Assembly: GCF_000712595.1 (NCBI RefSeq)
Contig: NZ_JOTN01000014.1
Coordinates: forward strand, 1 to 64,000
From: Bacillus manliponensis
GTDB lineage: Bacteria > Bacillota > Bacilli > Bacillales > Bacillaceae_G
Direction of reading: 5' to 3'
Length of the DNA stretch: 64,000 nucleotides
Shown here piece by piece: positions 17,573-25,806 of this stretch. Numbering within the stretch: the stretch's first letter is position 1; each line of letters starts with the position of its first letter. The translations under genes were made by a program, and so were the position numbers. Below the pieces are notes generated by a model that ran no database searches, had not been told where the DNA came from, and was given only the letters and a program-made list of their open reading frames with translations.

Positions 17573-18688
17573 ATGAAAGATCCACGTATTCAAACGTTAG
17601 CACATAACTTAATCAACTACTCTATCTCCTTACAAAAAGGTGAGAAAGTATTAATTGAAAACTTTGGCCTTCAGCGCGAACTTGTAACTGCCCTTGTGAA
17701 GGAAGCATATGCAGCTGGTGGTTATCCATTTGTATTATTAAAAGATCACATCGTTGACCGTTCCTTAATGATGGGTGCAACAGAAGAACACTTTGAACAA
17801 ATCGCAGCGTATGAAGCAAGCGTCATGAAAAATATGGATGCTTACATCGGTCTTCGTTCTGGTGATAACGTAAATGAGCAATCTGACGTACCGAGCGAGC
17901 GTATGAAAGTGTATGGCAATACAGTTGGTAAAAAAGTACACCGTGACATTCGTGTCCCACATACAAAATGGGTTGTTCTTCGCTATCCAAATGCTTCAAT
18001 GGCGCAGCTTGCAAAAATGAGCACAGAAGCATTTGAAGACTTCTACTTTGACGTATGTAACTTAGACTATGGCAAAATGAACGACGCAATGGATGGCCTT
18101 GTGGAACTAATGAACAACACTGATAAAGTTCGCATTACAGGACCTGGAACAGACTTAACATTCTCAATCAAAGACATTCCAGCAATTAAATGTGCTGGTC
18201 ATGCAAACATTCCAGATGGTGAAGTATACACAGCACCTGTTCGCGATTCTGTTAACGGTACAGTTTCTTACAACACACCATCGCCATACAATGGTTATAT
18301 GTATGAAAATGTACAACTTACATTTAAAGATGGAAAAATTGTTGAAGCAACTGCAAACGATACAGAGCGCATTAACAAAGTATTTGATACAGATGAAGGT
18401 GCACGTTTCGTTGGTGAGTTCGCAATTGGCGTAAACCCATACATTTTACATCCAATGGGTGACATTTTATTTGATGAGAAAATTGACGGCAGCTTCCACT
18501 TTACACCTGGACAAGCATATGAAGAAGCGAACAACGGAAATAACTCAAACATTCACTGGGATTTAGTATGCATTCAGCGCCCTGAATATGGCGGCGGTGA
18601 AATTTACTTCGACGACGTATTAATCCGTAAAGACGGTCGCTTTGTCATCCCAGAATTAGAAGCGTTAAACCCTGAGAATTTAAAATAA
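17573..18688 (+). CDS. M29-family metallo-aminopeptidase
   Basis: This 371-residue protein is of the AmpS/aminopeptidase T type: N-terminal MKDPRIQTLAHNLINYSISLQKGEKVLIE, then a metal-binding C-terminal half with GEFAIGVNPYI, an HWDLVCIQRPEYGGGEIYFDD end and conserved Glu/His residues. It removes N-terminal residues from peptides using a dinuclear metal centre. It is somewhat shorter than the roughly 410-residue B. subtilis AmpS. GGGAGG precedes the ATG. It is monocistronic and divergent from ytxG, inserted in an otherwise conserved gene order. Confidence 0.9.
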   Translation: MKDPRIQTLAHNLINYSISLQKGEKVLIENFGLQRELVTALVKEAYAAGGYPFVLLKDHIVDRSLMMGATEEHFEQIAAYEASVMKNMDAYIGLRSGDNVNEQSDVPSERMKVYGNTVGKKVHRDIRVPHTKWVVLRYPNASMAQLAKMSTEAFEDFYFDVCNLDYGKMNDAMDGLVELMNNTDKVRITGPGTDLTFSIKDIPAIKCAGHANIPDGEVYTAPVRDSVNGTVSYNTPSPYNGYMYENVQLTFKDGKIVEATANDTERINKVFDTDEGARFVGEFAIGVNPYILHPMGDILFDEKIDGSFHFTPGQAYEEANNGNNSNIHWDLVCIQRPEYGGGEIYFDDVLIRKDGRFVIPELEALNPENLK

Positions 18689-18690
18689 TA

Positions 18691-18722
18691 AAAAGTGAGC
18701 ACCGTTTCCTGTGCTCACTTTT
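18691..18722. terminator. Bidirectional terminator after the M29 aminopeptidase
   Basis: A 12 bp perfect stem AAAAGTGAGCAC / GTGCTCACTTTT with an 8-base loop lies between convergent genes. Confidence 0.85.
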
Positions 18723-18916
18723 TATATGTCTTTATTTCTATAAGATTTCTCTTTTGTTTTTTCATATTTAAAATGAAAATAATAAAGTAGCGCTACCGCA
18801 AACGCACCTAACCCGATTGAGCCATATAACGGCCATCCCCAAGTCATATACCCTTTTGTGCATACACCAATTACTGTGATCATTTCGAAACAAAATAACA
18901 CTTTTATATTTTTCAT
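18722..18916 (-). CDS. Small two-helix membrane protein, unknown
   Basis: This 64-residue protein has two hydrophobic segments (about residues 5-20 and 28-48) and a lysine-rich C-terminus (FKYEKTKEKSYRNKD), so the tail probably faces the cytoplasm. A GGGAGG site lies before the ATG, and the gene follows the PH-like gene by 16 bp on the same strand, suggesting a two-gene operon. I do not recognise a family. Confidence 0.6.
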   Translation of the reverse strand: MKNIKVLFCFEMITVIGVCTKGYMTWGWPLYGSIGLGAFAVALLYYFHFKYEKTKEKSYRNKDI

Positions 18917-18932
18917 AGAAGCCCTCCCGTTA

Positions 18933-19331
18933 CTAATTTAATTCTAACTTTAGGTGAGGGTTCGCTTCTTGAAGTAATGCTAAAAATGCTTCTTTGTCTT
19001 TTGGCATTGCAATTGAGTGCACATCATAATTATTCGTTGTAAGCTCAAGGTTTGGCATCCATTTTCCAACTTCACGAACAACTCGTACATCAGCTATGGA
19101 AACGTCACGGTTCCATATACCATATTTTAATTTACCGTTCTTAATTTTATGCTTCTTTAAAAATACTTCTAAAATAGGAAAATTAACAATACTCCACATA
19201 CCTAAGCCACCTAGTAGTAAAGCCCAATCACCTTTTTGGCTAAAACCCCATACATATGTAGCAAGCACTGGGATAATAGTACATAAAACAAACAGCATTG
19301 CACTTTTACTTCGGCGAATGACAAATTCCAT
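18933..19331 (-). CDS. Membrane-anchored PH-like domain protein, unknown function
   Basis: This 132-residue protein has two N-terminal hydrophobic helices (about residues 11-27 and 34-54) followed by a beta-rich soluble part (LKYGIWNRDVSIADVRVVREVG...LELTTNNYDVHSIAMPKD) that resembles bacterial PH-like domains. It is likely operonic with the small membrane protein downstream. No catalytic motif is visible. Family assignment rests on pattern only. Confidence 0.6.
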   Translation of the reverse strand: MEFVIRRSKSAMLFVLCTIIPVLATYVWGFSQKGDWALLLGGLGMWSIVNFPILEVFLKKHKIKNGKLKYGIWNRDVSIADVRVVREVGKWMPNLELTTNNYDVHSIAMPKDKEAFLALLQEANPHLKLELN

Positions 19332-19394
19332 AATATCACCTCTTAACCAAATTATACCACATAGTTACAGGTGATTCGGACCTTTCTTACACTA

Positions 19395-19937
19395 TCATGC
19401 ATTCCAATCTGAAGCTAACATGCTGTATACTGCCATATCATGAAAATGATCATATAACCACTCTCCATCACGCATCACACCATCTAATTTAAAACCAAGT
19501 CGTATTGGAATACCACGACTTCTATCATTATCAACGCCACAATGAATTTCAACTTTATTCAGCTTTAAATCTTCAAAAAGATAGCGAAGCACAGCTGTTA
19601 CACTTTTTGTCATAATCCCTTTTCCGCCCGCTTCTTCTGCAAGATAATACCCAAGACTTGTCGCTCTTTTATTCCAGTTAATTTCATGTACACCAAGCAT
19701 TCCAACTAGTTTTCCTTTATAACGAATACCAGCTTCAAAACCGTTACCATCTGCAAAACGGTGAAGCCACATCGGAAAAATTTCATTATAAGCTTCCGCA
19801 GATTTCGTATTATCCACCCAAGGCAACCACTTTCGTAAATGCTCACGATTTTGATCTACTAATTTATATAATTCCTCTTTATGACGCTTTTCTAGTAATT
19901 GTAATTCGATTTCTTCGTTTACTCGTAACGTGAACAT
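19395..19937 (-). CDS. GNAT acetyltransferase (RimL/YdaF type)
   Basis: This 180-residue N-acetyltransferase has the RimJ/RimL pattern: N-terminal LRVNEEIELQLLEKRH, a central GVHEINWNKRATSLGYYLAEE strand and the acetyl-CoA loop region AGGKGIMTKSV. The ATG at 19937 follows AAAGGGG; a longer frame to 20048 lacks both similarity and a ribosome site. Such enzymes acetylate ribosomal protein N-termini, polyamines or small molecules; the acceptor here is unknown. It stands alone between murC and the PH-like gene. Confidence 0.85.
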   Translation of the reverse strand: MFTLRVNEEIELQLLEKRHKEELYKLVDQNREHLRKWLPWVDNTKSAEAYNEIFPMWLHRFADGNGFEAGIRYKGKLVGMLGVHEINWNKRATSLGYYLAEEAGGKGIMTKSVTAVLRYLFEDLKLNKVEIHCGVDNDRSRGIPIRLGFKLDGVMRDGEWLYDHFHDMAVYSMLASDWNA

Positions 19938-20050
19938 AACTAAATCCCCTTTATTAGTTTTCATTATTCTAGCATATTTGGAAATGTATTGTAAGTTAAT
20001 ATTCTTAAAATTTAGTATAATAAAAATATAAACAACAAACTTTCGCATAG

Positions 20051-20082
20051 AAAAAAGACGTGCACAACCGCACGTCTTTTTT
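20051..20082 (-). terminator. Terminator of murC
   Basis: A 13 bp stem AAAAAAGACGTGC / GCACGTCTTTTTT with a 6-base loop lies directly after the murC stop codon. Confidence 0.85.
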
Positions 20083-20083
20083 A

Positions 20084-21394
20084 TTACTTCTCCGCTACTT
20101 CTACTTCTTTTACATAAGCAGCTTCGAACTTTTGAATATCACCAGCACCCATGAAAATCAGTACGCTGTTTTTATGTTTTCTCAACACTTCAGTCGTCAT
20201 AACAGTGATTAACTCTGCACCGTCAATACGCTGTTGTAAGTCTTGAATTGTTAGTTCACCTTTATTTTCGCGAGCAGAACCGAAAATATCGCATAAGTAT
20301 ACTTGATCGGCTTTACTTAAGCTTTCTGCAAACTCATCTAAAAACTTTTGAGTACGCGTAAATGTATGCGGCTGGAATACAGCTACAATTTCACGTTCTG
20401 GGTACTTTTGACGAGCTGCTTCAACTGTCGCATTAATTTCTGTTGGATGATGTGCGTAATCATCGATGATAACTTGCTCACCTAACATTTTTTCGTTAAA
20501 GCGACGTTTTACACCTTGGAACGTTGTAAATTGATGTTTCACTGCTTCTACATCGATGTTTTCATAATGGCAAAGCGCAATAACTGCTAATGCATTCATT
20601 ACACTATGATCGCCATAACCTGTAATATGGAATGTTTCGTAATATGTGTTACGAACAAATACATCAAATACAGTACCATCCGTTCTCTTTTGAATGTTGC
20701 GTGCTTGGAAGTCATTGTCCGCACCAAATCCATAGAAAATAACCGGTACTTTCGCTTGAATTTTTTGTAGTTCTTCATCATCACCACATGCGATAATTCC
20801 CTTTTTCACTTGCAGCGCCATTTCTTGGAACGCATTAAATACATCGTTAATGTCTGCAAAATAATCAGGATGATCAAAATCAATGTTTGTCATAATTGCA
20901 TAGTCTGGATGATAAGATAAGAAGTGACGGCGGTATTCACATGCTTCAAACACAAAATACTTACTATCCTCTACACCGATTCCTGTTCCATCACCAATTA
21001 AACAAGAAGTTGGATTTGCTCCTTGCATGACATGTGCTAATAAACCTGTCGTTGATGTTTTCCCATGTGCTCCTGTAACTGCTACACTTGTGTACTGGCT
21101 CATGAATTCCCCTAAGAAATGATGATAACGATACACAGGAATATTTAATTCTTTTGCCGCTTCAATTTCTTCATGTGTATCAGGGAAAGCATTCCCAGCA
21201 ATCACAACTTGACCTTCTTGAATATTCGCTTTATCAAAAGGTAAGATTTTAATTCCTTTTCTCTCTAACGGTACTTGTGTAAAGAAATGTTTTTCATAAT
21301 CAGAACCTTGCACATTATGTTTCATATCATGAAGGATATTCGCTAACGCACTCATCCCTGTCCCTTTAATTCCCACAAAATGGTAAACTGTCAT
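20084..21394 (-). CDS. murC: UDP-N-acetylmuramate--L-alanine ligase
   Basis: This 436-residue Mur ligase adds L-alanine to UDP-MurNAc, the first amino acid step of peptidoglycan precursor synthesis in the cytoplasm. An N-terminal nucleotide-binding motif [14 protein letters not shown] is followed by the ATP P-loop GAHGKTST at residues 108-115, [10 protein letters not shown] and the [10 protein letters not shown] block of the C-terminal domain. Length is standard. In B. subtilis murC lies beside ytxG and sftA; here other genes separate them. Confidence 0.97.
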   Translation of the reverse strand: MTVYHFVGIKGTGMSALANILHDMKHNVQGSDYEKHFFTQVPLERKGIKILPFDKANIQEGQVVIAGNAFPDTHEEIEAAKELNIPVYRYHHFLGEFMSQYTSVAVTGAHGKTSTTGLLAHVMQGANPTSCLIGDGTGIGVEDSKYFVFEACEYRRHFLSYHPDYAIMTNIDFDHPDYFADINDVFNAFQEMALQVKKGIIACGDDEELQKIQAKVPVIFYGFGADNDFQARNIQKRTDGTVFDVFVRNTYYETFHITGYGDHSVMNALAVIALCHYENIDVEAVKHQFTTFQGVKRRFNEKMLGEQVIIDDYAHHPTEINATVEAARQKYPEREIVAVFQPHTFTRTQKFLDEFAESLSKADQVYLCDIFGSARENKGELTIQDLQQRIDGAELITVMTTEVLRKHKNSVLIFMGAGDIQKFEAAYVKEVEVAEK

Positions 21395-21597
21395 CTTAAA
21401 GAACCTCCAACATTTCGAACTATTACAACGGCCTATCTATAAGACAGTATATGATTCTTTTCTTATTTTGGTAATCATCTTACATTTGTTTGTAATTGTG
21501 TTCATTCTTTCGTACTGAGTTTATACCAAACCCATTATAGCAGAAAATAATCCGCTATACTATGATAACAGAAAAACTACAACGGTCAATTCCTTTC

Positions 21598-22212
21598 CTA
21601 CTCTTTCGCAATACCATTCCAAAATAAATCTACAAGCTCTTCTGCTGCTTTTTCGGGCCCACCTAACTCTTTCATTAATTGTTCTTTATTTGAAATCATC
21701 GTCACATTCGCAAACATGTGAGAAAGTAACAACGGATTTTTCGTTTTAATTTCTCCTTCTTCCATCGCTTGCTGAAAAACAGCTTCTAAACTATGATGAA
21801 TAGAAGCTTCAGCCTCCCGAATTTGCTTTACATGCTCTTCTGTTAAAGACGGCGTCGCCTCTCTCATTAACGTTTCAAAATCAATATGAGGCACACGTAA
21901 ACGATGTACTGTAATCGTATATAACTTTTCTTTTAAGTTTTCCCCATCTTGCAAAATCATATCTGTACGTTGCTGAATTCTCTGCATCATACTTGCTATT
22001 GCCATCGCAAATAACGTCGCTTTATTTTTAAAATAGTAATACACACTTGCCTTTGTAACGTTACAAGCTTCTGCAACTTGCTCCATTGAAATCTTTTCAT
22101 ATCCATGCTCCATAAATAAGAAAGAAGCTGTTTGTAAAATATTTTCTTTCGTATCACCTACTTGTTCCTTCTTTGGTCTTCCTGGTTTTTTACTCATTTT
22201 ATCTACACTCAT
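21598..22212 (-). CDS. TetR-family repressor of the divergent MMPL exporter
   Basis: This 204-residue TetR protein has a basic N-terminal tail (KKPGRPKKEQVGD), a helix-turn-helix at about residues 22-66 (ISMEQVAEACNVTKASVYYYFKNK) and a helical ligand domain. It is transcribed divergently from the MMPL transporter 158 bp away, a layout that usually means the regulator controls the exporter. No clear long palindrome was identified in the shared intergenic region, only AT-rich repeats such as TAATTAATTA, so the operator is not assigned. Confidence 0.85.
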   Translation of the reverse strand: MSVDKMSKKPGRPKKEQVGDTKENILQTASFLFMEHGYEKISMEQVAEACNVTKASVYYYFKNKATLFAMAIASMMQRIQQRTDMILQDGENLKEKLYTITVHRLRVPHIDFETLMREATPSLTEEHVKQIREAEASIHHSLEAVFQQAMEEGEIKTKNPLLLSHMFANVTMISNKEQLMKELGGPEKAAEELVDLFWNGIAKE

Positions 22213-22370
22213 TCATAGAACTCCTTTAATTCATAAAAATGTTAAAAATATATCTTTTGAAAATTAACCTTCCAGTATATATAATTAATTATGACCTTAC
22301 ATTCAAAATTAAAAATAGATTTATACACTATTGTAAGGGATAATAATTCATTTTGAAATGGAGGAACATT

Positions 22371-24593
22371 ATGGAGTCTTGGTTAACAAAATTTAGCCGT
22401 ATAATGAGTGGGAAAAGAAGCCGCTGGGTTGTTATTAGTTGTTGGGTTTTATTAACTGTAGTTCTTACTGCTTTATGGCCATCTGTTAACGATGAAGTCA
22501 TAGATAACAACCAAAACTTGAGTAAAACTGCGGATTCTGTAAAAGCTGAAGAAGTAATAAAAGAAGAATTCCCAAACACATCCGGTGTTCCTGCTTTAAT
22601 TACGTGGCACCGAAATGATAGGCTAACGGAAGAAGATTTAAAAGTTGTTCAGGAATTATCACGTGAGCTCGAAGCATCTCCTCTTCCCGAACAAGCTTCA
22701 GCACCACCATTACATCAATTACCATTACCCGCTTTAATGGACATGGTTTCTGAAGATGGCACCACACTCGTACAACCAATTTTCTTTCACGAGAATGCAG
22801 AAACAGATGTATTAAAAAAGAATTTAGAAGAAATAAAAAAGATTACGAAGGCGAAGAGTGCAAGCGATCCTTTTAAAGAAAGCTTAGAAGAAGATACATT
22901 AACTGCCCGTGTGACTGGTCCCGTTGGCATTCAGGTCGATGCGACAGATTTATTTAAAGATGCGGACGTTACTTTATTAATTGCTACTGTTGTTCTTGTA
23001 TTAACGTTACTTCTTCTTATTTATCGTTCACCAATTTTAGCAATTATTCCTTTAATTGGAGTGGGATTTGCATACGGTGTTATTAGTCCACTATTAGGGT
23101 TTATGGCGAGTAAAGGATGGATTGAGGTTGATTCACAAGCAATTGCAATTATGACCGTCTTATTATTCGGGGCAGGAACAGACTACTGCTTATTTCTCAT
23201 CTCATACTTCCGTGATGAATTAAAACGTACGAAAGATAGACGCAGAGCACTTATAAACGCGATGACCAACTCTTCTGGTGCAATTGCAATGAGTGGTCTT
23301 ACAGTTGTCATTTCCTTATTAGCATTACTATTAGCAAAATATGGCGCGTACCATCGTTTTGCTATCCCATTTAGTTTATCAATTTTTATAATGGGCATCG
23401 CGAGCTTAACACTTATCCCAGCTTTATTATCCGTATTCGGTCGTGCATCTTTTTACCCATTCATACCGCGTACACGAGAAATGGAAGAAGAGCGTGCTAA
23501 GCATAAAGGAAAAGCAGTTCCTCTGCAAAAAGAAACAGGGAAAGTTGGGAAATGGATTGGAAACGTTGTAACGAAAAAACCTTGGACAGTTACGATTATC
23601 TGCCTTGTTCTATTTGGTTCACTTGCTTTCGTTTCCACACAAATTAAATATACGTACGATTTATTATCTTCTTTCCCAGAAGATATGCCTTCTAGAGAAG
23701 GGTTTCAAATTATTTCTGACGCCTACTCTCCGGGTGAACTTGCACCTGTATCTGTTGTAATCGATACAGATGGGAAAGATGTTGCATTACAAAAAACATT
23801 AGAAGATTACGAAATGGCTGCGAATATATCGTCCCCACAAAACGGTACAGTAAATACAGATATTGTGAAATATGATGTTACACTTTCAATTAATCCATAT
23901 TCAACAGAAGCAATGGAAGAAATTCCAGTCATTCGTGAAAAAGTAGAAGAGACACTAAAAGAGGCTGGTGTAGAAAGCGCGAGCTCCAAAGTATGGATTG
24001 GTGGTCAAACAGCTACTCAGTACGACACGATGGTGACAGGCGATAACGATGCTAAGCTAATTATCCCAGTGATTATCGGTGCAATTGCACTATTACTTAT
24101 TGTGTACTTACGTTCAATTGTAGCGATGCTATATTTAATCGGTACAGTCGTTTTATCATTTGCCGCAGCACTTGGACTCGGTTGGCTCATTTTGCATTAC
24201 GGGTTCGGTGCAGATGCGATTCAAGGATCCATTCCGCTTTATGCGTTTGTATTTTTAGTTGCCCTTGGTGAAGACTACAATATCTTTATGGTATCTAGCA
24301 TTTGGAAGAAACGAAAAGTCATGCCTCTAAAACAAGCAATTCGTGAAGGGGTACAAGAAACAAGCGGCGTCATTACATCAGCAGGTCTTATACTCGCTGC
24401 AACGTTTGCTGTCCTAGCATCACTTCCAATTCAAGTACTTGTTGAATTTGGCCTTATCACTGCACTTGGTATTTTAATGGACACCTTTATCGTCCGTCCA
24501 TTTTTAGTTCCAGCAATTACAACACTACTTGGACGTTTCGCATTTTGGCCAGGAAAAGCAAATTTAGTTGAAGAAAAGCAAAATAATAATTAA
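22371..24593 (+). CDS. MMPL/RND-superfamily membrane exporter
   Basis: This 740-residue protein has two MMPL halves: one N-terminal helix (RWVVISCWVLLTVVLTALW), a soluble loop of about 150 residues, five helices, then the same pattern repeated after KKPWTVTIICLVLFGSLAFVS. The motif FGAGTDYCLFLISYFRDEL in the first half and ALGEDYNIFMVSSIWKKR in the second are the proton-relay regions. It is similar to B. subtilis YdfJ. The ATG at 22371 follows TGGAGG. The likely role is proton-driven export of a lipid or hydrophobic drug, controlled by the divergent TetR. Confidence 0.9.
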   Translation: MESWLTKFSRIMSGKRSRWVVISCWVLLTVVLTALWPSVNDEVIDNNQNLSKTADSVKAEEVIKEEFPNTSGVPALITWHRNDRLTEEDLKVVQELSRELEASPLPEQASAPPLHQLPLPALMDMVSEDGTTLVQPIFFHENAETDVLKKNLEEIKKITKAKSASDPFKESLEEDTLTARVTGPVGIQVDATDLFKDADVTLLIATVVLVLTLLLLIYRSPILAIIPLIGVGFAYGVISPLLGFMASKGWIEVDSQAIAIMTVLLFGAGTDYCLFLISYFRDELKRTKDRRRALINAMTNSSGAIAMSGLTVVISLLALLLAKYGAYHRFAIPFSLSIFIMGIASLTLIPALLSVFGRASFYPFIPRTREMEEERAKHKGKAVPLQKETGKVGKWIGNVVTKKPWTVTIICLVLFGSLAFVSTQIKYTYDLLSSFPEDMPSREGFQIISDAYSPGELAPVSVVIDTDGKDVALQKTLEDYEMAANISSPQNGTVNTDIVKYDVTLSINPYSTEAMEEIPVIREKVEETLKEAGVESASSKVWIGGQTATQYDTMVTGDNDAKLIIPVIIGAIALLLIVYLRSIVAMLYLIGTVVLSFAAALGLGWLILHYGFGADAIQGSIPLYAFVFLVALGEDYNIFMVSSIWKKRKVMPLKQAIREGVQETSGVITSAGLILAATFAVLASLPIQVLVEFGLITALGILMDTFIVRPFLVPAITTLLGRFAFWPGKANLVEEKQNNN

Positions 24594-24594
24594 C

Positions 24595-24633
24595 AAAAGA
24601 AGGTCATTGCTCATAAGCAATGACCTTCTTTTT
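24595..24633. terminator. Bidirectional terminator between the MMPL and NAPRTase genes
   Basis: A 17 bp perfect stem AAAAGAAGGTCATTGCT / AGCAATGACCTTCTTTT with a CATA loop lies between convergent genes. Confidence 0.9.
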
Positions 24634-25747
24634 AGTCTTCTCTTTTCTCTAATTGAACACGTTCTAAACGCGGGTTCGGACGATATTTACGTCCTGCCTT
24701 CGCTTCTGGCTTTCCATTTAATTCAACGTTATCACCTGTAAAACCGATGTTCATTTTTAACAAACTACTACCAACTCCATACGTATCGACTGGCACATTT
24801 TGCGCCTCAAAGTTACGAATACGCTTTTCATCAAATCCACCGCTCACAACAATTTTCACGTGCTTAAATCCTTCGTCATCTAATGCTTTACGCAGCGCAC
24901 GGATTAAGGACGGATTTGCCCCGCGTGGATCAAATGTACCAAGCACTTCTGGATGGCGAATGAAGTACTGATCAATCATCGTACGTGATGTATCAACACG
25001 CACTCCTTTTAATTCATCTCCAAACTCACGTGCAACACGAAGTGCATCTGTGATGACGTCATTGTTGTAATCAATTAATACAACTAAATCATCTTCTGGA
25101 AACTTTTTATGGTAAGCTTTCGCTGCTTCCACAACATCCCCATTAAACATTTGAATTAATGCATGAGGCATCGTCCCCATGCCGCTTTTGCCCCACCATT
25201 CATTCATTGCGTGCGTTGCCTGTGCACTCATCCCACCAATGTAGGCTGCATACCCGTCACCAGCTTGCTGTGTATAGTGATCATCACGGTCCCCCATGAA
25301 AATAACTGCTTTTTCTTTCGCTCCACTACGTGCTGCTTGTACAACGTTATATACATTTGTCGCAACAGACGTGCGGCGCCCTAAAATCCCATCAATTACA
25401 CCTTCTAAATAACCGAAATACTCATAAGGCCCACGAATTGTTAACACCGTTTCAAACGGGCTCACTTTATCTCCATCTTTTAAAGAGTGAATTTCAAGCT
25501 CTTCTGGATGTTCCGCAAATGTTTGTAATAATGCAAGCACTTCATCTGTTCCACAAAGTACCGCATCATTTTTTTGGAAAAATTGCATCGTTACGACGCT
25601 TCCTGAACGAAACTCCTTGACGATATCACGTGTCTTTAAAAAATAAACAGCCGAAAACCAACCTTCACCTACACGCTCATCAAATTTAAATGTTTTATTT
25701 GTTAGTCGATTGATCTCGCCTTTTAGTTTTAATTCAATTTCTTTCAT
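24632..25747 (-). CDS. Nicotinate phosphoribosyltransferase (short form)
   Basis: This 371-residue enzyme makes nicotinate mononucleotide from nicotinate and PRPP in NAD salvage. Recognised blocks are FDERVGEGWFSAVYFLKT at the N-terminus, the IRGPYEYFGYLEG region, HALIQMF, the VVLIDYNNDV strand and the phosphate-binding KIVVSGGFDEKRI segment with DTYGVGSSL. It is shorter than the ~490-residue B. subtilis PncB and closer in size to archaeal-type NAPRTases. It stands alone between sftA and the MMPL exporter gene. Confidence 0.88.
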   Translation of the reverse strand: MKEIELKLKGEINRLTNKTFKFDERVGEGWFSAVYFLKTRDIVKEFRSGSVVTMQFFQKNDAVLCGTDEVLALLQTFAEHPEELEIHSLKDGDKVSPFETVLTIRGPYEYFGYLEGVIDGILGRRTSVATNVYNVVQAARSGAKEKAVIFMGDRDDHYTQQAGDGYAAYIGGMSAQATHAMNEWWGKSGMGTMPHALIQMFNGDVVEAAKAYHKKFPEDDLVVLIDYNNDVITDALRVAREFGDELKGVRVDTSRTMIDQYFIRHPEVLGTFDPRGANPSLIRALRKALDDEGFKHVKIVVSGGFDEKRIRNFEAQNVPVDTYGVGSSLLKMNIGFTGDNVELNGKPEAKAGRKYRPNPRLERVQLEKRED

Positions 25748-25806
25748 GTCGCTTACTCCCTACTTTACTATCCACGTTTTCTCTTAGTATACAGCAAAAC
25801 GGTTCC

